A stretch of DNA of 54,984 nucleotides, from NCBI GenBank assembly GCA_050246915.1, contig JBFWVD010000034.1, positions 1 through 54,984 of the forward strand, given 5' to 3'. A program made the translations under genes and the position numbers. The notes beneath the pieces are model-generated. The model worked only from the letters and a program-made list of their open reading frames with translations. It made no database searches and was not told the origin of the DNA. This document shows, in pieces, positions 26,637 through 35,832 of the stretch. The DNA comes from JBFWVD01 sp050246915. GTDB lineage: Bacteria > Actinomycetota > Acidimicrobiia > Acidimicrobiales > Ilumatobacteraceae. Position 1 is the stretch's first letter. Each line of letters opens with the position of its first letter.

Positions 26637-27521
26637 TCAGTGCTGCGTGAGTTGTGCCCGGCGGAGGCACTGCTCCACGAAGGCAAGCACGCCGAGGTGG
26701 TAGCTGCGAGCCGAGAGTCCGACCGACACGTTGTGGCCCGCGGCGTACTCGATGTTGGTCTGCACCGAAACGGCAGACGTGAAGCCCGCTGCCACGTCAA
26801 TGAGCGTTGACGACACCTCTCCCCACCAGGCTTCGTGGTCCACCATCGTCACGCGCACGGGGATCTGCACGCGCGCCGCCACGGAGTGGAACGCCTGCGA
26901 CCAGCTGTTCGCCGCGGTCCCGTCGTGTTCGGTGGTGGGGGCGGTGACGCGACCCTCGGGTGTGAAGGTCGCTGGCGGGTAGAGCGACTTCGGGCCCCAG
27001 AATGATTCGAGGGTGAGCCCGTCGACGATGCGACTCACGTCGAGGGTGATCCCGACCCCGGAGTAGTCGATGCCGAGCAGCTGGGGGAGCGATCCATCGG
27101 ACGCGCTGGCGGCGATGTGCAGGGCCACCATGGCGCCCGCCGACTGACCGAGCAGCACCACCGGCTCGTCGGGCCACAGTTCGCGGATGGTCTCGGTGTG
27201 CACGGCCGCTTCGGCTTCGGTGGACAGACCTCCCGGCCATCGAGCGTCGCCGGCGCGGTGTCCCGGCCGATCGGGATGGGCCACGCGGTATCCGAGGGAG
27301 GTGGCCAGACGGACGAGGGAGAGATCGGTGTCTGTCGGGCAGTCCCAGTAGTCGCCGTTGAGCCCACCTCCGTGCAGCGCGTAGATGGTGCAGCGGGCTG
27401 TGCCAGTCGGTTCGGCCACCGGGACGCGCAGGCCAGAGGCGGCGGGCAGGATTCTGGACTCGGTCATCGAATTCGGAAACGTAACGGCGCGCTCTCGCGT
27501 CGACCAATAGCCGCGTGCCAT
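26637..27521 (-). CDS. Alpha/beta hydrolase
   Basis: A 294-aa hydrolase with oxyanion motif HGGG (ALHGGGLNGDY), nucleophile elbow GQSAGA and a C-terminal His in GHNVSV. It would cleave an ester or lactone in the cytosol. The frame opens at 27521 with GGAAG upstream; the ATG at 27467 lacks an RBS but gives a start closer to the fold, so the start is uncertain. It is divergent from the amidohydrolase at 27576 across 54 bp and convergent with the SnoaL gene. It may act on the lactone or ester formed by the neighbouring oxidoreductases, which is inference. Confidence 0.83.
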   Translation of the reverse strand: MARGYWSTRERAVTFPNSMTESRILPAASGLRVPVAEPTGTARCTIYALHGGGLNGDYWDCPTDTDLSLVRLATSLGYRVAHPDRPGHRAGDARWPGGLSTEAEAAVHTETIRELWPDEPVVLLGQSAGAMVALHIAASASDGSLPQLLGIDYSGVGITLDVSRIVDGLTLESFWGPKSLYPPATFTPEGRVTAPTTEHDGTAANSWSQAFHSVAARVQIPVRVTMVDHEAWWGEVSSTLIDVAAGFTSAVSVQTNIEYAAGHNVSVGLSARSYHLGVLAFVEQCLRRAQLTQH

Positions 27522-27575
27522 CTACGCTTCCGCTTCAGCGGCGCACCCGAGCGCCGTCGGCGAGGGGGACTGGCC

Positions 27576-28895
27576 ATGCAACTCGAAGACATGATCCTGA
27601 TCAGTACCGACGACCACGTGGTGGAGCCACCGTCGCTCGGCGACTTCTTCCGTGAGAATCTCCCAGCAAAGTTCAAGGATCGTGCCCCGAAGGTCATTCG
27701 CCGAGCCGACGGGACCGATGCGTGGCTGATCGAGGGGCAGGAGATCGCCACCTTCGGACTCAACGCCGTGCAGGGACGCCCGCCGCAGAACTGGGGGAGC
27801 GATCCATCCAGCTTCGATCAGGTCCGACCCGGCTGCTACGACGTCCACGAGCGCGTGAAGGACATGAACGCCAATGGGGTGCTGGCATCACTGAACTTCC
27901 CGTCGTGGCCGGGCATCGGCGGTCAGTTCTTCATGCAGAACACCGACCACGAGTACGTCGCCGCCATGACCCGCACGTACAACGACTGGCACATCCACGA
28001 ATGGTGCGGTCAGTATCCCGGCCGCTTCGTCCCCATGGCGATCAGCGGCTTCATGCTCGGCGCCGAATGGATGGCCGGTGAGATCCGTCGGCTGGCTGAC
28101 AACGGCTGCTTCGCCGTGTCCTGCCATCCCGACGGCTATCGCTTCGGCGCTCCGGACTACCACGGTGAAGAGTGGGACCCGGCGTGGAAGGCCGCGGAAG
28201 AAGTGGGCAGCGTCATGGTGTTCCACTTCGGTGGCTTCCCCAACTTCATGCCCCGTACCCCGTTCTCGGTGATCCCCCACGTGATGCCGTTCCAGACGGC
28301 GATCTTCGCCTCGGAGCTGTTGTGGTCGAAGATGTTCCGCAAGTTCCCCGCCCTCAAGCTGGCCTTGGCCGAAGGGGGCATCGGGTGGATCCCGTACTTC
28401 CTGGAGAAGGCCGACTTCGTCTACGACCATCATCGGGCATGGACGGGGGAGGACTTCGGCGACATGTTGCCGAGCCAGGTCTTCCGCCGCCACGTGCAGG
28501 GTTGCTTCATCGACGATGTCACAGGCCTCCGGAATCGAGACGCCATCGGCATCGAGACGATCACCTGGGAGTGCGACTATCCGCACTCGGACTCCACTTG
28601 GCCGACCTCACCAGAGGTGCTGTGGAAGGCACTGCAGGCGGCCGACATGCGCGATGACGAGATCGAGAAGGTCACGTGGGCCAACGCGGCCCGCTGGTAC
28701 AACTTCGATCCCTTCCAGCACCGCACCAAGGCCGAGTGCACCGTCGGGGCGCTGCGCGCGCAGGCAATTGGGGTTGACACGACCCCGCGTGAGTACGGCG
28801 CCGCCGATCATTCGCACAAGCTGGCCGCTGCGGCCACGTCGTTCCTCGACCAACAGGACATCAACAACCCCGGCGGGGTGAAGCCGGTCAAGTGA
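27576..28895 (+). CDS. Amidohydrolase family 2 protein
   Basis: A 439-aa amidohydrolase-related protein. Signature positions are TDDH (His14), VFHFGGF (mid-protein), EGGIGWIPYFLEKAD, and CDYPHSDSTWP near residue 335. It is a close paralogue of the protein at 7724-8929 (shared GCFIDD and DYPHSDSTWP). The long open frame upstream to 27117 is not used; the ATG at 27576 with GAGGGGGAC upstream is the natural start. The C-terminal ~75 residues extend past the barrel and look disordered. It is followed by a hairpin and then the acyl-CoA dehydrogenase. Confidence 0.87.
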   Translation: MQLEDMILISTDDHVVEPPSLGDFFRENLPAKFKDRAPKVIRRADGTDAWLIEGQEIATFGLNAVQGRPPQNWGSDPSSFDQVRPGCYDVHERVKDMNANGVLASLNFPSWPGIGGQFFMQNTDHEYVAAMTRTYNDWHIHEWCGQYPGRFVPMAISGFMLGAEWMAGEIRRLADNGCFAVSCHPDGYRFGAPDYHGEEWDPAWKAAEEVGSVMVFHFGGFPNFMPRTPFSVIPHVMPFQTAIFASELLWSKMFRKFPALKLALAEGGIGWIPYFLEKADFVYDHHRAWTGEDFGDMLPSQVFRRHVQGCFIDDVTGLRNRDAIGIETITWECDYPHSDSTWPTSPEVLWKALQAADMRDDEIEKVTWANAARWYNFDPFQHRTKAECTVGALRAQAIGVDTTPREYGAADHSHKLAAAATSFLDQQDINNPGGVKPVK

Positions 28896-28984
28896 GGCAG
28901 CCAGCAGATCATCGCCGGTGGTGACACGCCGGTGGGCCTCGCCGGCGAACGGTCGCCACTACCGACCTTTGTCACTTCCTGAGT

Positions 28985-29019
28985 CTCGACGCGCTCGGCC
29001 GCTGGGTCGACGCGTCGAG
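28985..29019. terminator. Hairpin (9-bp arms) between amidohydrolase and acyl-CoA dehydrogenase genes
   Basis: CTCGACGCG and CGCGTCGAG form a perfect 9-bp inverted repeat around a 17-nt loop. It lies 90 bp after the amidohydrolase stop and 33 bp before the next start, followed by CTTTGT. A terminator or an operator is possible; no strong U-tract follows. Confidence 0.45.
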
Positions 29020-29051
29020 GCTTTGTACGGTTGGGCACCGAGGGAGGGGTC

Positions 29052-30260
29052 ATGGACTTCGCGGTGTCGGAAGAGATGGCGGTCCGTCTGGAGATGATCC
29101 GGACGTTCATGGAACGTGAGGTGATCCCGCTCGAGTCGGTGATGCTGCACGGCACGGCCGAGGACCTGGAGGCCGGTGTCGCCAATGCCCAGGCCAAGGT
29201 CAAGCAGATGGGGTTGTGGGCCCCCAACCATCCGATCGAGTTCGGCGGCTTGGGGCTGTCGATGGTGGACCACGGATTGTTCGCCGAGGCCGTCGGTCGC
29301 AGCCCACTCGGCATGCGGGTGTTCGGCACGCAGGCGCCCGACGCCGGCAATGTGGAGATCCTCCACAAGTACGCGACCGCCGAGCAGCGCGAGCGGTTCC
29401 TGCGGCCCTTGGTGGCCGGTGAGATCCGCAGTTGCTTCTCCATGACCGAACCGGAGACCGCCGGATCCAACCCGGTACTGCTGGCCACGAGAGCCGACAT
29501 CGATGGCGACGACTACGTCATCAACGGGCAGAAGTGGTTCACCTCCTCGGCCGACGGCGCGGCGTTTGCCATCGTCATGGCAGTCACCGATCCCGACGCA
29601 CCGCCACACAGCCGGGCCAGCATGATCATCGTCCCCACCGACACGCCCGGATTCAACCTGGTGCGCAACGTCAGCGTCATGGGGCACGTCGGGTCGGGCC
29701 ACGACAGCCACGCCGAAGTGATCTATCAATCCTGTCGCGTGCCACGCACCAACGTGCTCGGTCCCGAAGGTGCAGGGTTCAAGATCGCTCAGGATCGCCT
29801 CGGGCCCGGGCGGATCCATCACTGCATGCGCTGGCTGGGCATCGCCCAACGGGCGTTCGACATGATGTGCACCCGCGCCAACGGGCGCGTCATCGCCGGT
29901 GACGGGAGCACGTTGGCCGACCGACAGATCATCCAACACTGGGCAGCTGAGTTGGACGCCGAGATCCGCGGCGCACGGCTGCAGGTGCTCCATTGCGCGT
30001 GGCAGATCGACCGCAATGGCGCAGCGGCCACCCGCGACGAGATCTCGGCCATCAAGTTCGTGGTGGCCAACACCATGCTCAAGGCCGTTGACACGGCGAT
30101 CCAGGTGCACGGCGCGCTCGGGGTCACCGACGACACGATCCTGGCGTACTGGTATCGCCATGAGCGTCCGGCTCGCATCTACGACGGCGCCGACGAGGTC
30201 CACAAGAGCAGCCTGGGCCGTCGCATCATGCGTCGCTACGCAGCCGGCGCCAATCGTTAG
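29052..30260 (+). CDS. Acyl-CoA dehydrogenase
   Basis: A 402-aa FAD-dependent acyl-CoA dehydrogenase that introduces the alpha-beta double bond into an acyl-CoA. Evidence is the FSMTEPETAGSNP segment (FAD/substrate loop), KWFTSSADGAAF, and the C-terminal RIYDGADEVHKSSLGRR, where the Glu is the probable catalytic base. GGGAGGGG precedes the ATG at 29052; the frame from 29031 is 7 codons longer. Preceded by the hairpin at 28985-29019, it may have its own promoter. The protein is closest to the long-chain or steroid-type enzymes in Actinobacteria, but substrate specificity is unknown. Confidence 0.93.
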   Translation: MDFAVSEEMAVRLEMIRTFMEREVIPLESVMLHGTAEDLEAGVANAQAKVKQMGLWAPNHPIEFGGLGLSMVDHGLFAEAVGRSPLGMRVFGTQAPDAGNVEILHKYATAEQRERFLRPLVAGEIRSCFSMTEPETAGSNPVLLATRADIDGDDYVINGQKWFTSSADGAAFAIVMAVTDPDAPPHSRASMIIVPTDTPGFNLVRNVSVMGHVGSGHDSHAEVIYQSCRVPRTNVLGPEGAGFKIAQDRLGPGRIHHCMRWLGIAQRAFDMMCTRANGRVIAGDGSTLADRQIIQHWAAELDAEIRGARLQVLHCAWQIDRNGAAATRDEISAIKFVVANTMLKAVDTAIQVHGALGVTDDTILAYWYRHERPARIYDGADEVHKSSLGRRIMRRYAAGANR

Positions 30261-30436
30261 CAACTCTGGGTGACGTCGCCCCAGCTGCGCCCCGAACAGA
30301 CCGACGCGCTCACTGCCGATGGGGGAGCGCTCGATACTTCGACCAGTCGGTGACCACCGCCTCGTCAACTGCGTTATCGTCCCTCGTGCCGGGGCTGGGG
30401 GGTCCCGTGTGAGATACCGACCCTTGGGGGTACAAA

Positions 30437-31837
30437 ATGAGAGACCGAACCATGCGCGCTTCGTCGCGCTTGTTCGTCGCTGTTGTCGCTCTGGCGATCG
30501 TCGCTGCGGCATGTGGGGACGACGGCGGCAGCACATCCGCCACCACGGCGGCGACGACCGCGACCACTGCGTCGTCGAGCGCCACCACAGCATCAGCCAC
30601 CACCGCGGCATCGACGGCGACGAGCGCCGGATCCACCGCCACCACGGCCGCGGGCGGCGACATCCTCGGCACACCGAACGCGGCCAAGGGAGATCCGGTG
30701 AAGATCGGGTTCTTCGACGATGGCAAGTCGCCGGCGGTGGACAACTCCGACGACTTCGTCGTCGCGGAAGCCACCGTCAAGTACCTCAACGCGTACGGCG
30801 GAGGTATCGCCGGTCGACCGATTGAACTCGTGCATTGCATCGGCCTCGACGATGGGGCAATCGCCACCGATTGCGGTAACAAGTTTGCCGAGGCGAAGGT
30901 CAACGCCGCCCTGTTGTCGACGTCGGGTCGCTCCGGCGAGTTGTACGACGCCGTCAGCGCGGCGGGGATCCCGTTCATCTGCGGGGGCTGCAGCGTCGAG
31001 CGTCAGAGCTCCGACGCCAAGGCGAGCTTCCTCTTGGTCAACGGTCTTGCCGGGTCGCTGGGTTTCCCCGCGGCCTACGCCGCGGGCAACAACATCAAGT
31101 CGATCACGAGCTTGGTGATCGGCATGCCCGCGGCCGTCGACCCGATGGTGCTCGCCCAAGCCGCATCGAAGGCCAAGGGCATCACCCACGAGGTCGTGTC
31201 GATCCCGCCCGGCACTCCGGACATGATCCCGCAGGTCACTGCGGCGCTGGCGAAGAAGCCGGAGATGATCAGCATCGTCGGTGACCCGACGTTCTGCCTC
31301 ACCGCAATCACCGCGCTGAACGAGTTGTCGTACAAGGGCGTCATCCAGACCGCCGACTACTGCGTCAACGCCGAGACGTGGGAGCCGATACCGGCTGACG
31401 TGAAGACCAAGGTCGTGGTCGGCGCCAGCGTCGCGATGGGACTTCCTGCCGGTTCCAACAAGGATTGGGACCTGTACCAGGCCATCATGAAGAAGTACGC
31501 GTCCAAGGAGCCGATCGTGTCCGGCGTACGTGGATGGGCATACCAGACGGTGTGGGCCCTGTACCTCGGTACCAAGGGCGGCGGCATCACCGCCACCGAC
31601 ATCACCCCGGCGTCGGTCGCCGCGGCAATGAAGAAGGCGCCGGCGCAACCGTTGCCGTTGGCCTACGGCATCACCTTCAAGTGCGATGGTAAAGCGTTCC
31701 CGGCCGGTCCGGCCTACTGCACCACGGGTGCGCTGCAGACCACGCTCGACAAAGACGGGAACTTCGCCACCTTCAAGGCGGTCGATACGTCGGAATCGCT
31801 GAAGGCGATCGCAGACTTCTTGACACAAGGCAAGTGA
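30437..31837 (+). CDS. ABC transporter substrate-binding lipoprotein (branched-chain amino-acid type)
   Basis: A 466-aa periplasmic-binding-protein of the leucine/LivJ type. A signal peptide ends in a lipobox VAAAC (Cys26), followed by a Ser/Thr/Ala-rich linker (about residues 28-72) that tethers the domain to the membrane. The two-lobed domain begins near VKIGFFDDG. No permease or ATPase gene is nearby, so it works with transporter subunits elsewhere or senses a solute. The start ATG has AGGGGG-like upstream context. It is preceded by a 176-bp gap likely to hold its own promoter and followed by a long terminator hairpin. Confidence 0.9.
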   Translation: MRDRTMRASSRLFVAVVALAIVAAACGDDGGSTSATTAATTATTASSSATTASATTAASTATSAGSTATTAAGGDILGTPNAAKGDPVKIGFFDDGKSPAVDNSDDFVVAEATVKYLNAYGGGIAGRPIELVHCIGLDDGAIATDCGNKFAEAKVNAALLSTSGRSGELYDAVSAAGIPFICGGCSVERQSSDAKASFLLVNGLAGSLGFPAAYAAGNNIKSITSLVIGMPAAVDPMVLAQAASKAKGITHEVVSIPPGTPDMIPQVTAALAKKPEMISIVGDPTFCLTAITALNELSYKGVIQTADYCVNAETWEPIPADVKTKVVVGASVAMGLPAGSNKDWDLYQAIMKKYASKEPIVSGVRGWAYQTVWALYLGTKGGGITATDITPASVAAAMKKAPAQPLPLAYGITFKCDGKAFPAGPAYCTTGALQTTLDKDGNFATFKAVDTSESLKAIADFLTQGK

Positions 31838-31851
31838 GTTGAACTGACATC

Positions 31852-31887
31852 ACTCGGGGCTCACCGCGCTCGCGGTGAGCCCCGAGT
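31852..31887. terminator. Strong hairpin terminator after the substrate-binding lipoprotein gene
   Basis: Perfect 16-bp inverted repeat with a 4-nt loop: ACTCGGGGCTCACCGC, loop GCTC, GCGGTGAGCCCCGAGT. It starts 15 bp after the stop of the lipoprotein gene. GC-rich and long, with a short T-run (TTCGTGTG) only; this is the usual actinobacterial form. Confidence 0.85.
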
Positions 31888-32003
31888 TCGTGTGATCACG
31901 TTGACATCAGATCTCGGGGGACTGCGCTAGCGTTGGTCAACAACGTTCAGTACTGCCGGGCGTCCTGGGCCTCACGGCAGCGGCGATCGAGGGGGGATCT
32001 GGC

Positions 32004-33035
32004 ATGGGCGACGCATCGACGTCTCGAACGAGGAGCAAGCGGTTGGTGGGCGACGGACCACCGCTCCTACCGGAGCTCGCGGCGTGGATGCCCGCCGACT
32101 TCGTGCTCATGGATGCGTTGGTGACCGAGTTCGCGCCGGTGGCCGAGACGTTGTCGACGGCCCAGGCCTATTGGCTCGGCCTCAACGGTTGGATGACCGA
32201 TCGGCTCTCGGGACCGGTCATGGACGGCGCGATCAGCGTCGACGAGATCGGAGCGCAGGCTTGGGCGGTGTACGCGTCCAGTTGCTGGGGGGCGATGGAG
32301 TTGCGAGAGCACTGGGGCATGCCACCGGCCCTCGAACGCATCGGCATGGCCCGACCGCAGCCGCCGTTCGCCGAGGTCCAGCGCGGCATGGTCCACCTCA
32401 TGAGCCAGCGTCTCGGCGCGGTACGCGCCGGCGGTGAGGCGTGCTTTGAACTGTTGCCGTCGATCTTGCGTGAGGCCACGCCGTCGGGTCCGATCCACGG
32501 CGTCGGCTACAACGCCGGGGTGCAGGTGGTGAAGACCGAAGAACCGCCCATCGGGCAACGCCGACCGCATCGCCCGGTCAAGCCCTCGGTGGTGCGCATC
32601 AACGCTCGTGACTTCATGCGCGTCGACTACGACATGGCGACGCCCTTGTACCTCAAGCAATGGCGATCGGCGTTCGAGCGCGCAGTGACGTCGCATCCCG
32701 AAGCCTATGAACAGCTCATCATCGGGGCCGACGGCGACGCGAACTTGCGTGACGTCTGGAAGAACGCCGTGGCATTCGGGAACACGACATGGGGTGGGGA
32801 CGCCCAGGACCTGTGGACCGACGCCTATTGGGAGGAGACGATCAGATGGAGCTCCATCGTCACCTTCGGCATGGAGGCGGCAGGACTGGCTGCGTTCGTG
32901 GCCCTCTTGAACCGTGATCATGAGGCGGCAGTGCGTGCGGTCTTGTGCAACGCCCTCTACCTGGGGGCGACGCCGGGATGGCTGGTCGGTCTGCTCGATG
33001 TCGACGCCAGCCTTCCGTTGGTCGTCGACGCGTGA
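32004..33035 (+). CDS. Hypothetical protein (unrecognised)
   Basis: A 343-aa protein I cannot place. It looks alpha-helical, is rich in Trp and Met, has no signal peptide, and has no clear metal or nucleotide motif. A basic linker (QRRPHRPVKPSVVR) near residue 190 may separate two halves, and the C-terminal ~45 residues (WSSIVTFGMEAAGLAAFVALL) form a hydrophobic stretch. The ATG follows GGGGGGATC. A TTGACA box at 31901-31906 lies 98 bp upstream after the lipoprotein terminator. It precedes a P450 by 125 bp but no operon is proven. It could be a membrane-associated or oxygenase-partner protein. Confidence 0.75.
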   Translation: MGDASTSRTRSKRLVGDGPPLLPELAAWMPADFVLMDALVTEFAPVAETLSTAQAYWLGLNGWMTDRLSGPVMDGAISVDEIGAQAWAVYASSCWGAMELREHWGMPPALERIGMARPQPPFAEVQRGMVHLMSQRLGAVRAGGEACFELLPSILREATPSGPIHGVGYNAGVQVVKTEEPPIGQRRPHRPVKPSVVRINARDFMRVDYDMATPLYLKQWRSAFERAVTSHPEAYEQLIIGADGDANLRDVWKNAVAFGNTTWGGDAQDLWTDAYWEETIRWSSIVTFGMEAAGLAAFVALLNRDHEAAVRAVLCNALYLGATPGWLVGLLDVDASLPLVVDA

Positions 33036-33160
33036 TCGCCGGCGCCTGGTAGCCGGTGTGTGAGACAGGCGGGCTCGCGGTGGGTACAGTCCGCTCGGGG
33101 AACGCGCTGAGCACGTGAGGCGCGTGGGTCGGCGCTCGGTGAGCGCGGAAGGGGAGCATC

Positions 33161-34375
33161 ATGAAGCTCGAGTTCGGTGCACTCACCGGAGAGGACTCTG
33201 TGCGCAGCGTCCTCACGACGGAGTTCGACACGTCCATCTATGGCATCGACGCGCAGGAGGTGTGGGCGTCGATGATCGCGCAGGGGCCCGTGCTGTGGCC
33301 CAACCCGGGCTGTGCGGTGACCGCATCGGCTGCCGCGGTCCACGAGTCGCTTCACGACGCGTCGATCTTCTCCTCGAATCCGGCCGCTGGCTACTTCGGT
33401 TCGGACACCGGTGCCATCCCGTTGCAGATCGACCCTCCGATGCACTCGCGCTATCGCAAGATGCTCGATCCGCTGTTCACGCCCAAGCTCATGGCGGCGC
33501 GCGAAGGCCAGGCAGCCGAGATCGTGAACCGCCTCATCGACAAGTTCATCGATCGAGGCAACGTCGATTTCAGCCACGAGTTCGCCGTGCCGTTCCCGTC
33601 GGAGATGTTCCTCACGCTCATGGGCCTCCCCCTCGATGAGCTCACCGACTTCTTGAGGATCAAGGAGGAGATGATCCGCCCGCAAGGTGCTGACGAGGCC
33701 GCACGCATCCGCGTGCAGGAGAAGGCGTCAATGTGGATTGCCGACTACATCAACACCGCGCTCTCGCAGCGGGAGAAGAACCTCACCGACGACATCTTGA
33801 GCTACTTCCTCGGTCTCGAGCGTGAGGGGCGGCTCAGCCGGGAAGAGATCATCAACATCTGCATCTTGTTCATCCCTGCGGGGCTCGACACGGTGACCGA
33901 CACCCTCGAGTGCTCGCTCGCCTTCTTGTCGACGCATCCGGCCTATCGACAGCAGATCGTGGACGACCCGAACATCGTGGGACGTGCCGTCGAGGAATTG
34001 CTGCGGTACGAGACCCCGGTTCCCACGGTGAGTCGCATCGCCATGAGCGACACGACGCTGGCCGGCTGCCCGGTGGCCAAGGGGACGCGGGTTCGCTCCG
34101 TCCTGGCCGTGGCCAACCACGATCCCAGCGTGTTCGTGAACCCGCAAGAGGTCGACTTCAACCGCGAGAGCAACCCGCACATCGCGTTCGGCGGCGGTGT
34201 GCACCGTTGTGTCGGTTCCCATCTGGCCCGACTCGAGTTGCGGGTTGCGTTGCGCGAGTGGCATCGCCGCATCCCGGAGTACTCATTGGCCGAGGGAACG
34301 GAGTTGCGCTATCGCCGCGGCCTGCGCGAGATCGAGCATCTCCCATTGGTGTTCCCCGCCGCCGGCGCCCGCTGA
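33161..34375 (+). CDS. Cytochrome P450
   Basis: A 404-aa bacterial P450. The heme loop is FGGGVHRCVG with Cys350 as ligand; the I-helix AGLDTVT (240-246) has the normal Asp-Thr pair, unlike the P450 at 9984; the K-helix ExxR is Glu279-Arg282. The ATG follows AAGGGGAGC. No ferredoxin is adjacent, so electron donors must come from the 8926 ferredoxin or elsewhere. The unknown gene upstream (32004-33035) lies 125 bp away. Substrate unknown. Confidence 0.94.
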   Translation: MKLEFGALTGEDSVRSVLTTEFDTSIYGIDAQEVWASMIAQGPVLWPNPGCAVTASAAAVHESLHDASIFSSNPAAGYFGSDTGAIPLQIDPPMHSRYRKMLDPLFTPKLMAAREGQAAEIVNRLIDKFIDRGNVDFSHEFAVPFPSEMFLTLMGLPLDELTDFLRIKEEMIRPQGADEAARIRVQEKASMWIADYINTALSQREKNLTDDILSYFLGLEREGRLSREEIINICILFIPAGLDTVTDTLECSLAFLSTHPAYRQQIVDDPNIVGRAVEELLRYETPVPTVSRIAMSDTTLAGCPVAKGTRVRSVLAVANHDPSVFVNPQEVDFNRESNPHIAFGGGVHRCVGSHLARLELRVALREWHRRIPEYSLAEGTELRYRRGLREIEHLPLVFPAAGAR

Positions 34376-34391
34376 TCGCCTCGCTCGTGGC

Positions 34392-34418
34392 TCCGGTGCC
34401 AGATCGCTCGGCACCGGA
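34392..34418. terminator. Hairpin between convergent P450 and PPOX-family genes
   Basis: Perfect 9-bp arms TCCGGTGCC and GGCACCGGA around a 9-nt loop. It lies 17 bp past the P450 stop and 24 bp from the PPOX-family stop, so it can end both transcripts. Confidence 0.65.
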
Positions 34419-34441
34419 CGCACGATGGTGCCCGGCGGGGC

Positions 34442-34840
34442 TCAGCCGTTGGCGACAACCCGGCGTGGCGTCATCTCGAGCGTGACGCGTCCCTCTTTCG
34501 GAGCCGGGAAGGTGTCGAAGTCCGCGCCGTAGTGGGTGATGACTCGTCGCATCATCGCCAGGTCCGGATCGGGGACGACGGCCACGTCGCAGCGGATCTC
34601 GAGCGTGCGGAACGGGTTGGATGCGTCGATGACGAACATCGTGGCCTTCGGATGGGCGACCATGTTGATGGTCTTCTGGCGGCTGTCGAGCAGCGACGTG
34701 CGCACGATGCCGTCATCATCGAGCATGAACCACACCGCAGTGACCTGCGGACGTCCGCTGGGGCCGACGGTGCAGAGCGCGCCGATCTTGCGATCGACGA
34801 GGTCGAGATGGGATTCGGGTACTGCAGCAATCTGGGTCAT
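34442..34840 (-). CDS. PPOX-family (split-barrel) flavin/F420-binding protein
   Basis: A 132-aa protein of the pyridoxamine-5'-phosphate-oxidase-like split-barrel family, many of which bind F420 or FMN in Actinobacteria. The segment GALCTVGPSGRPQVTAVWFMLDDDG and the following SLLDSRQKTINMVAHPKATM are the family opening. The start at 34840 is chosen over a longer frame because the fold begins here and the candidate operator at 34860-34881 lies just upstream. It is divergent from the enoyl-CoA hydratase; a TetR gene downstream of that hydratase shares the same palindrome. Confidence 0.85.
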   Translation of the reverse strand: MTQIAAVPESHLDLVDRKIGALCTVGPSGRPQVTAVWFMLDDDGIVRTSLLDSRQKTINMVAHPKATMFVIDASNPFRTLEIRCDVAVVPDPDLAMMRRVITHYGADFDTFPAPKEGRVTLEMTPRRVVANG

Positions 34841-34859
34841 CCCGTGATCCTGCCACGCG

Positions 34860-34881
34860 AAGTGGGGTCCTGTCCCTACTT
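34860..34881. promoter_or_regulatory. 22-bp palindromic operator candidate, copy 1
   Basis: AAGTGGGG-N4-GTCCCTACTT, an imperfect palindrome (AAGTnGGG...CCCnACTT). It lies 20 bp upstream of the PPOX gene start and about 90 bp upstream of the divergent enoyl-CoA hydratase. On the minus strand it contains TAGGGA, a possible -10 of the PPOX gene, so binding would block it. Copies 2 and 3 are at 35833 and 37617. Confidence 0.65.
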
Positions 34882-34970
34882 GCCGTGCGCTCGTGCGTCG
34901 GTATCGGCAATGATGCGGTTTCGCTGGTTCGCGAGTCACGCGGGCGCGTCAGAAACGAGGGGAGAGCGAG

Positions 34971-35804
34971 ATGACCGCTGACGTGGAGGGGTGGCAGAGC
35001 GCCGGGCTGTTGTACAGCGTGGAGGATTCGGTGGCGTGGCTGCGGCTGAACCGACCGGAACGGCGCAATGCCATGCACCGACCGCTGCGCACGGCGCTGG
35101 TGGAGGCGATCCACGAGGTGAGCGAGGACCCCGACGTCCGGTGCGCCATCATCATCGGGACCGGCGTCGCGTTCTCCTCCGGAGCCGATCTGACCCAAGA
35201 CGGTGGCGCCAACGAGATCCCACCGGAGCGTTCACGAGGGTTCGGCGTGATCCAGCGCGACGATGTGCTGCTGTATGGATGGGACCGTCTGATGAACGGC
35301 ATCTGGAACAGCGACAAGGTGTTCATCGCCGCGGTCAATGGTGTTGCGGCCGGCGGCGGATGCAACTTGGCCTTGGCCTGCGACTTCATCGTGGCGGCCG
35401 AGGAAGCGACCTTCTGGGAGATCTTCGTGCAGCGCGGCCTTCCCCTCGAAGGTGGGGGAGCGTGGATCCTCCCCAAGCTCACCAGCATCGTGCGGGCCAA
35501 GCAGATCGCCATCTTGGGCGATCCGCTGTCGGCGGCCGATGCCGAGCGCTTCGGGATGATCAATCAGTGCGTTCCGGGCGATCAGCTGGAAGACACCGTT
35601 CGTGCGCTGGCCCACCGCGTCGCCACGGGCCCGACCATCCGGATCGGCCACATCAAGAGCCAGATCAACGCGTCATTCGAGCAGAGCAAGGACCAGTCGT
35701 TCCGTGACGAAGCGACGTATCTGGCGCTGTCGGGCGGCAGCGATTCGGCCGAGGCCATCAACGCCTTCCTCGAGAAGCGGCCGCCGAAATTCACCGGTCG
35801 TTGA
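34971..35804 (+). CDS. Enoyl-CoA hydratase/isomerase family protein
   Basis: A 277-aa crotonase-superfamily protein. The oxyanion loops are FSSGADL and GGGCNLALACDF; in the third motif QRGLPLEGGGAW a Glu may serve as the acid/base. It would hydrate an enoyl-CoA or isomerise it. The ATG has GAGAG upstream. It sits between the shared palindromes at 34860 and 35833 and is followed 69 bp later by the TetR gene. With PPOX, TetR and the group at 36555-41019 it forms a candidate regulon. Confidence 0.9.
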   Translation: MTADVEGWQSAGLLYSVEDSVAWLRLNRPERRNAMHRPLRTALVEAIHEVSEDPDVRCAIIIGTGVAFSSGADLTQDGGANEIPPERSRGFGVIQRDDVLLYGWDRLMNGIWNSDKVFIAAVNGVAAGGGCNLALACDFIVAAEEATFWEIFVQRGLPLEGGGAWILPKLTSIVRAKQIAILGDPLSAADAERFGMINQCVPGDQLEDTVRALAHRVATGPTIRIGHIKSQINASFEQSKDQSFRDEATYLALSGGSDSAEAINAFLEKRPPKFTGR

Positions 35805-35832
35805 GGTCGGCGCGAGCGGGGTCCATTCGACC

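Noticed and set aside
27117..28895. 592-aa extended amidohydrolase start at 27117
   Set aside because: The first 153 codons overlap the minus-strand hydrolase gene and show no homology. The fold begins at the ATG at 27576, which has a strong RBS.
31901..31906. TTGACA as the -35 of the 32004 gene promoter
   Set aside because: The nearest -10-like box (TAGCGT) is 21 bp downstream, too far for a normal sigma-A promoter, so I did not list it as a feature.
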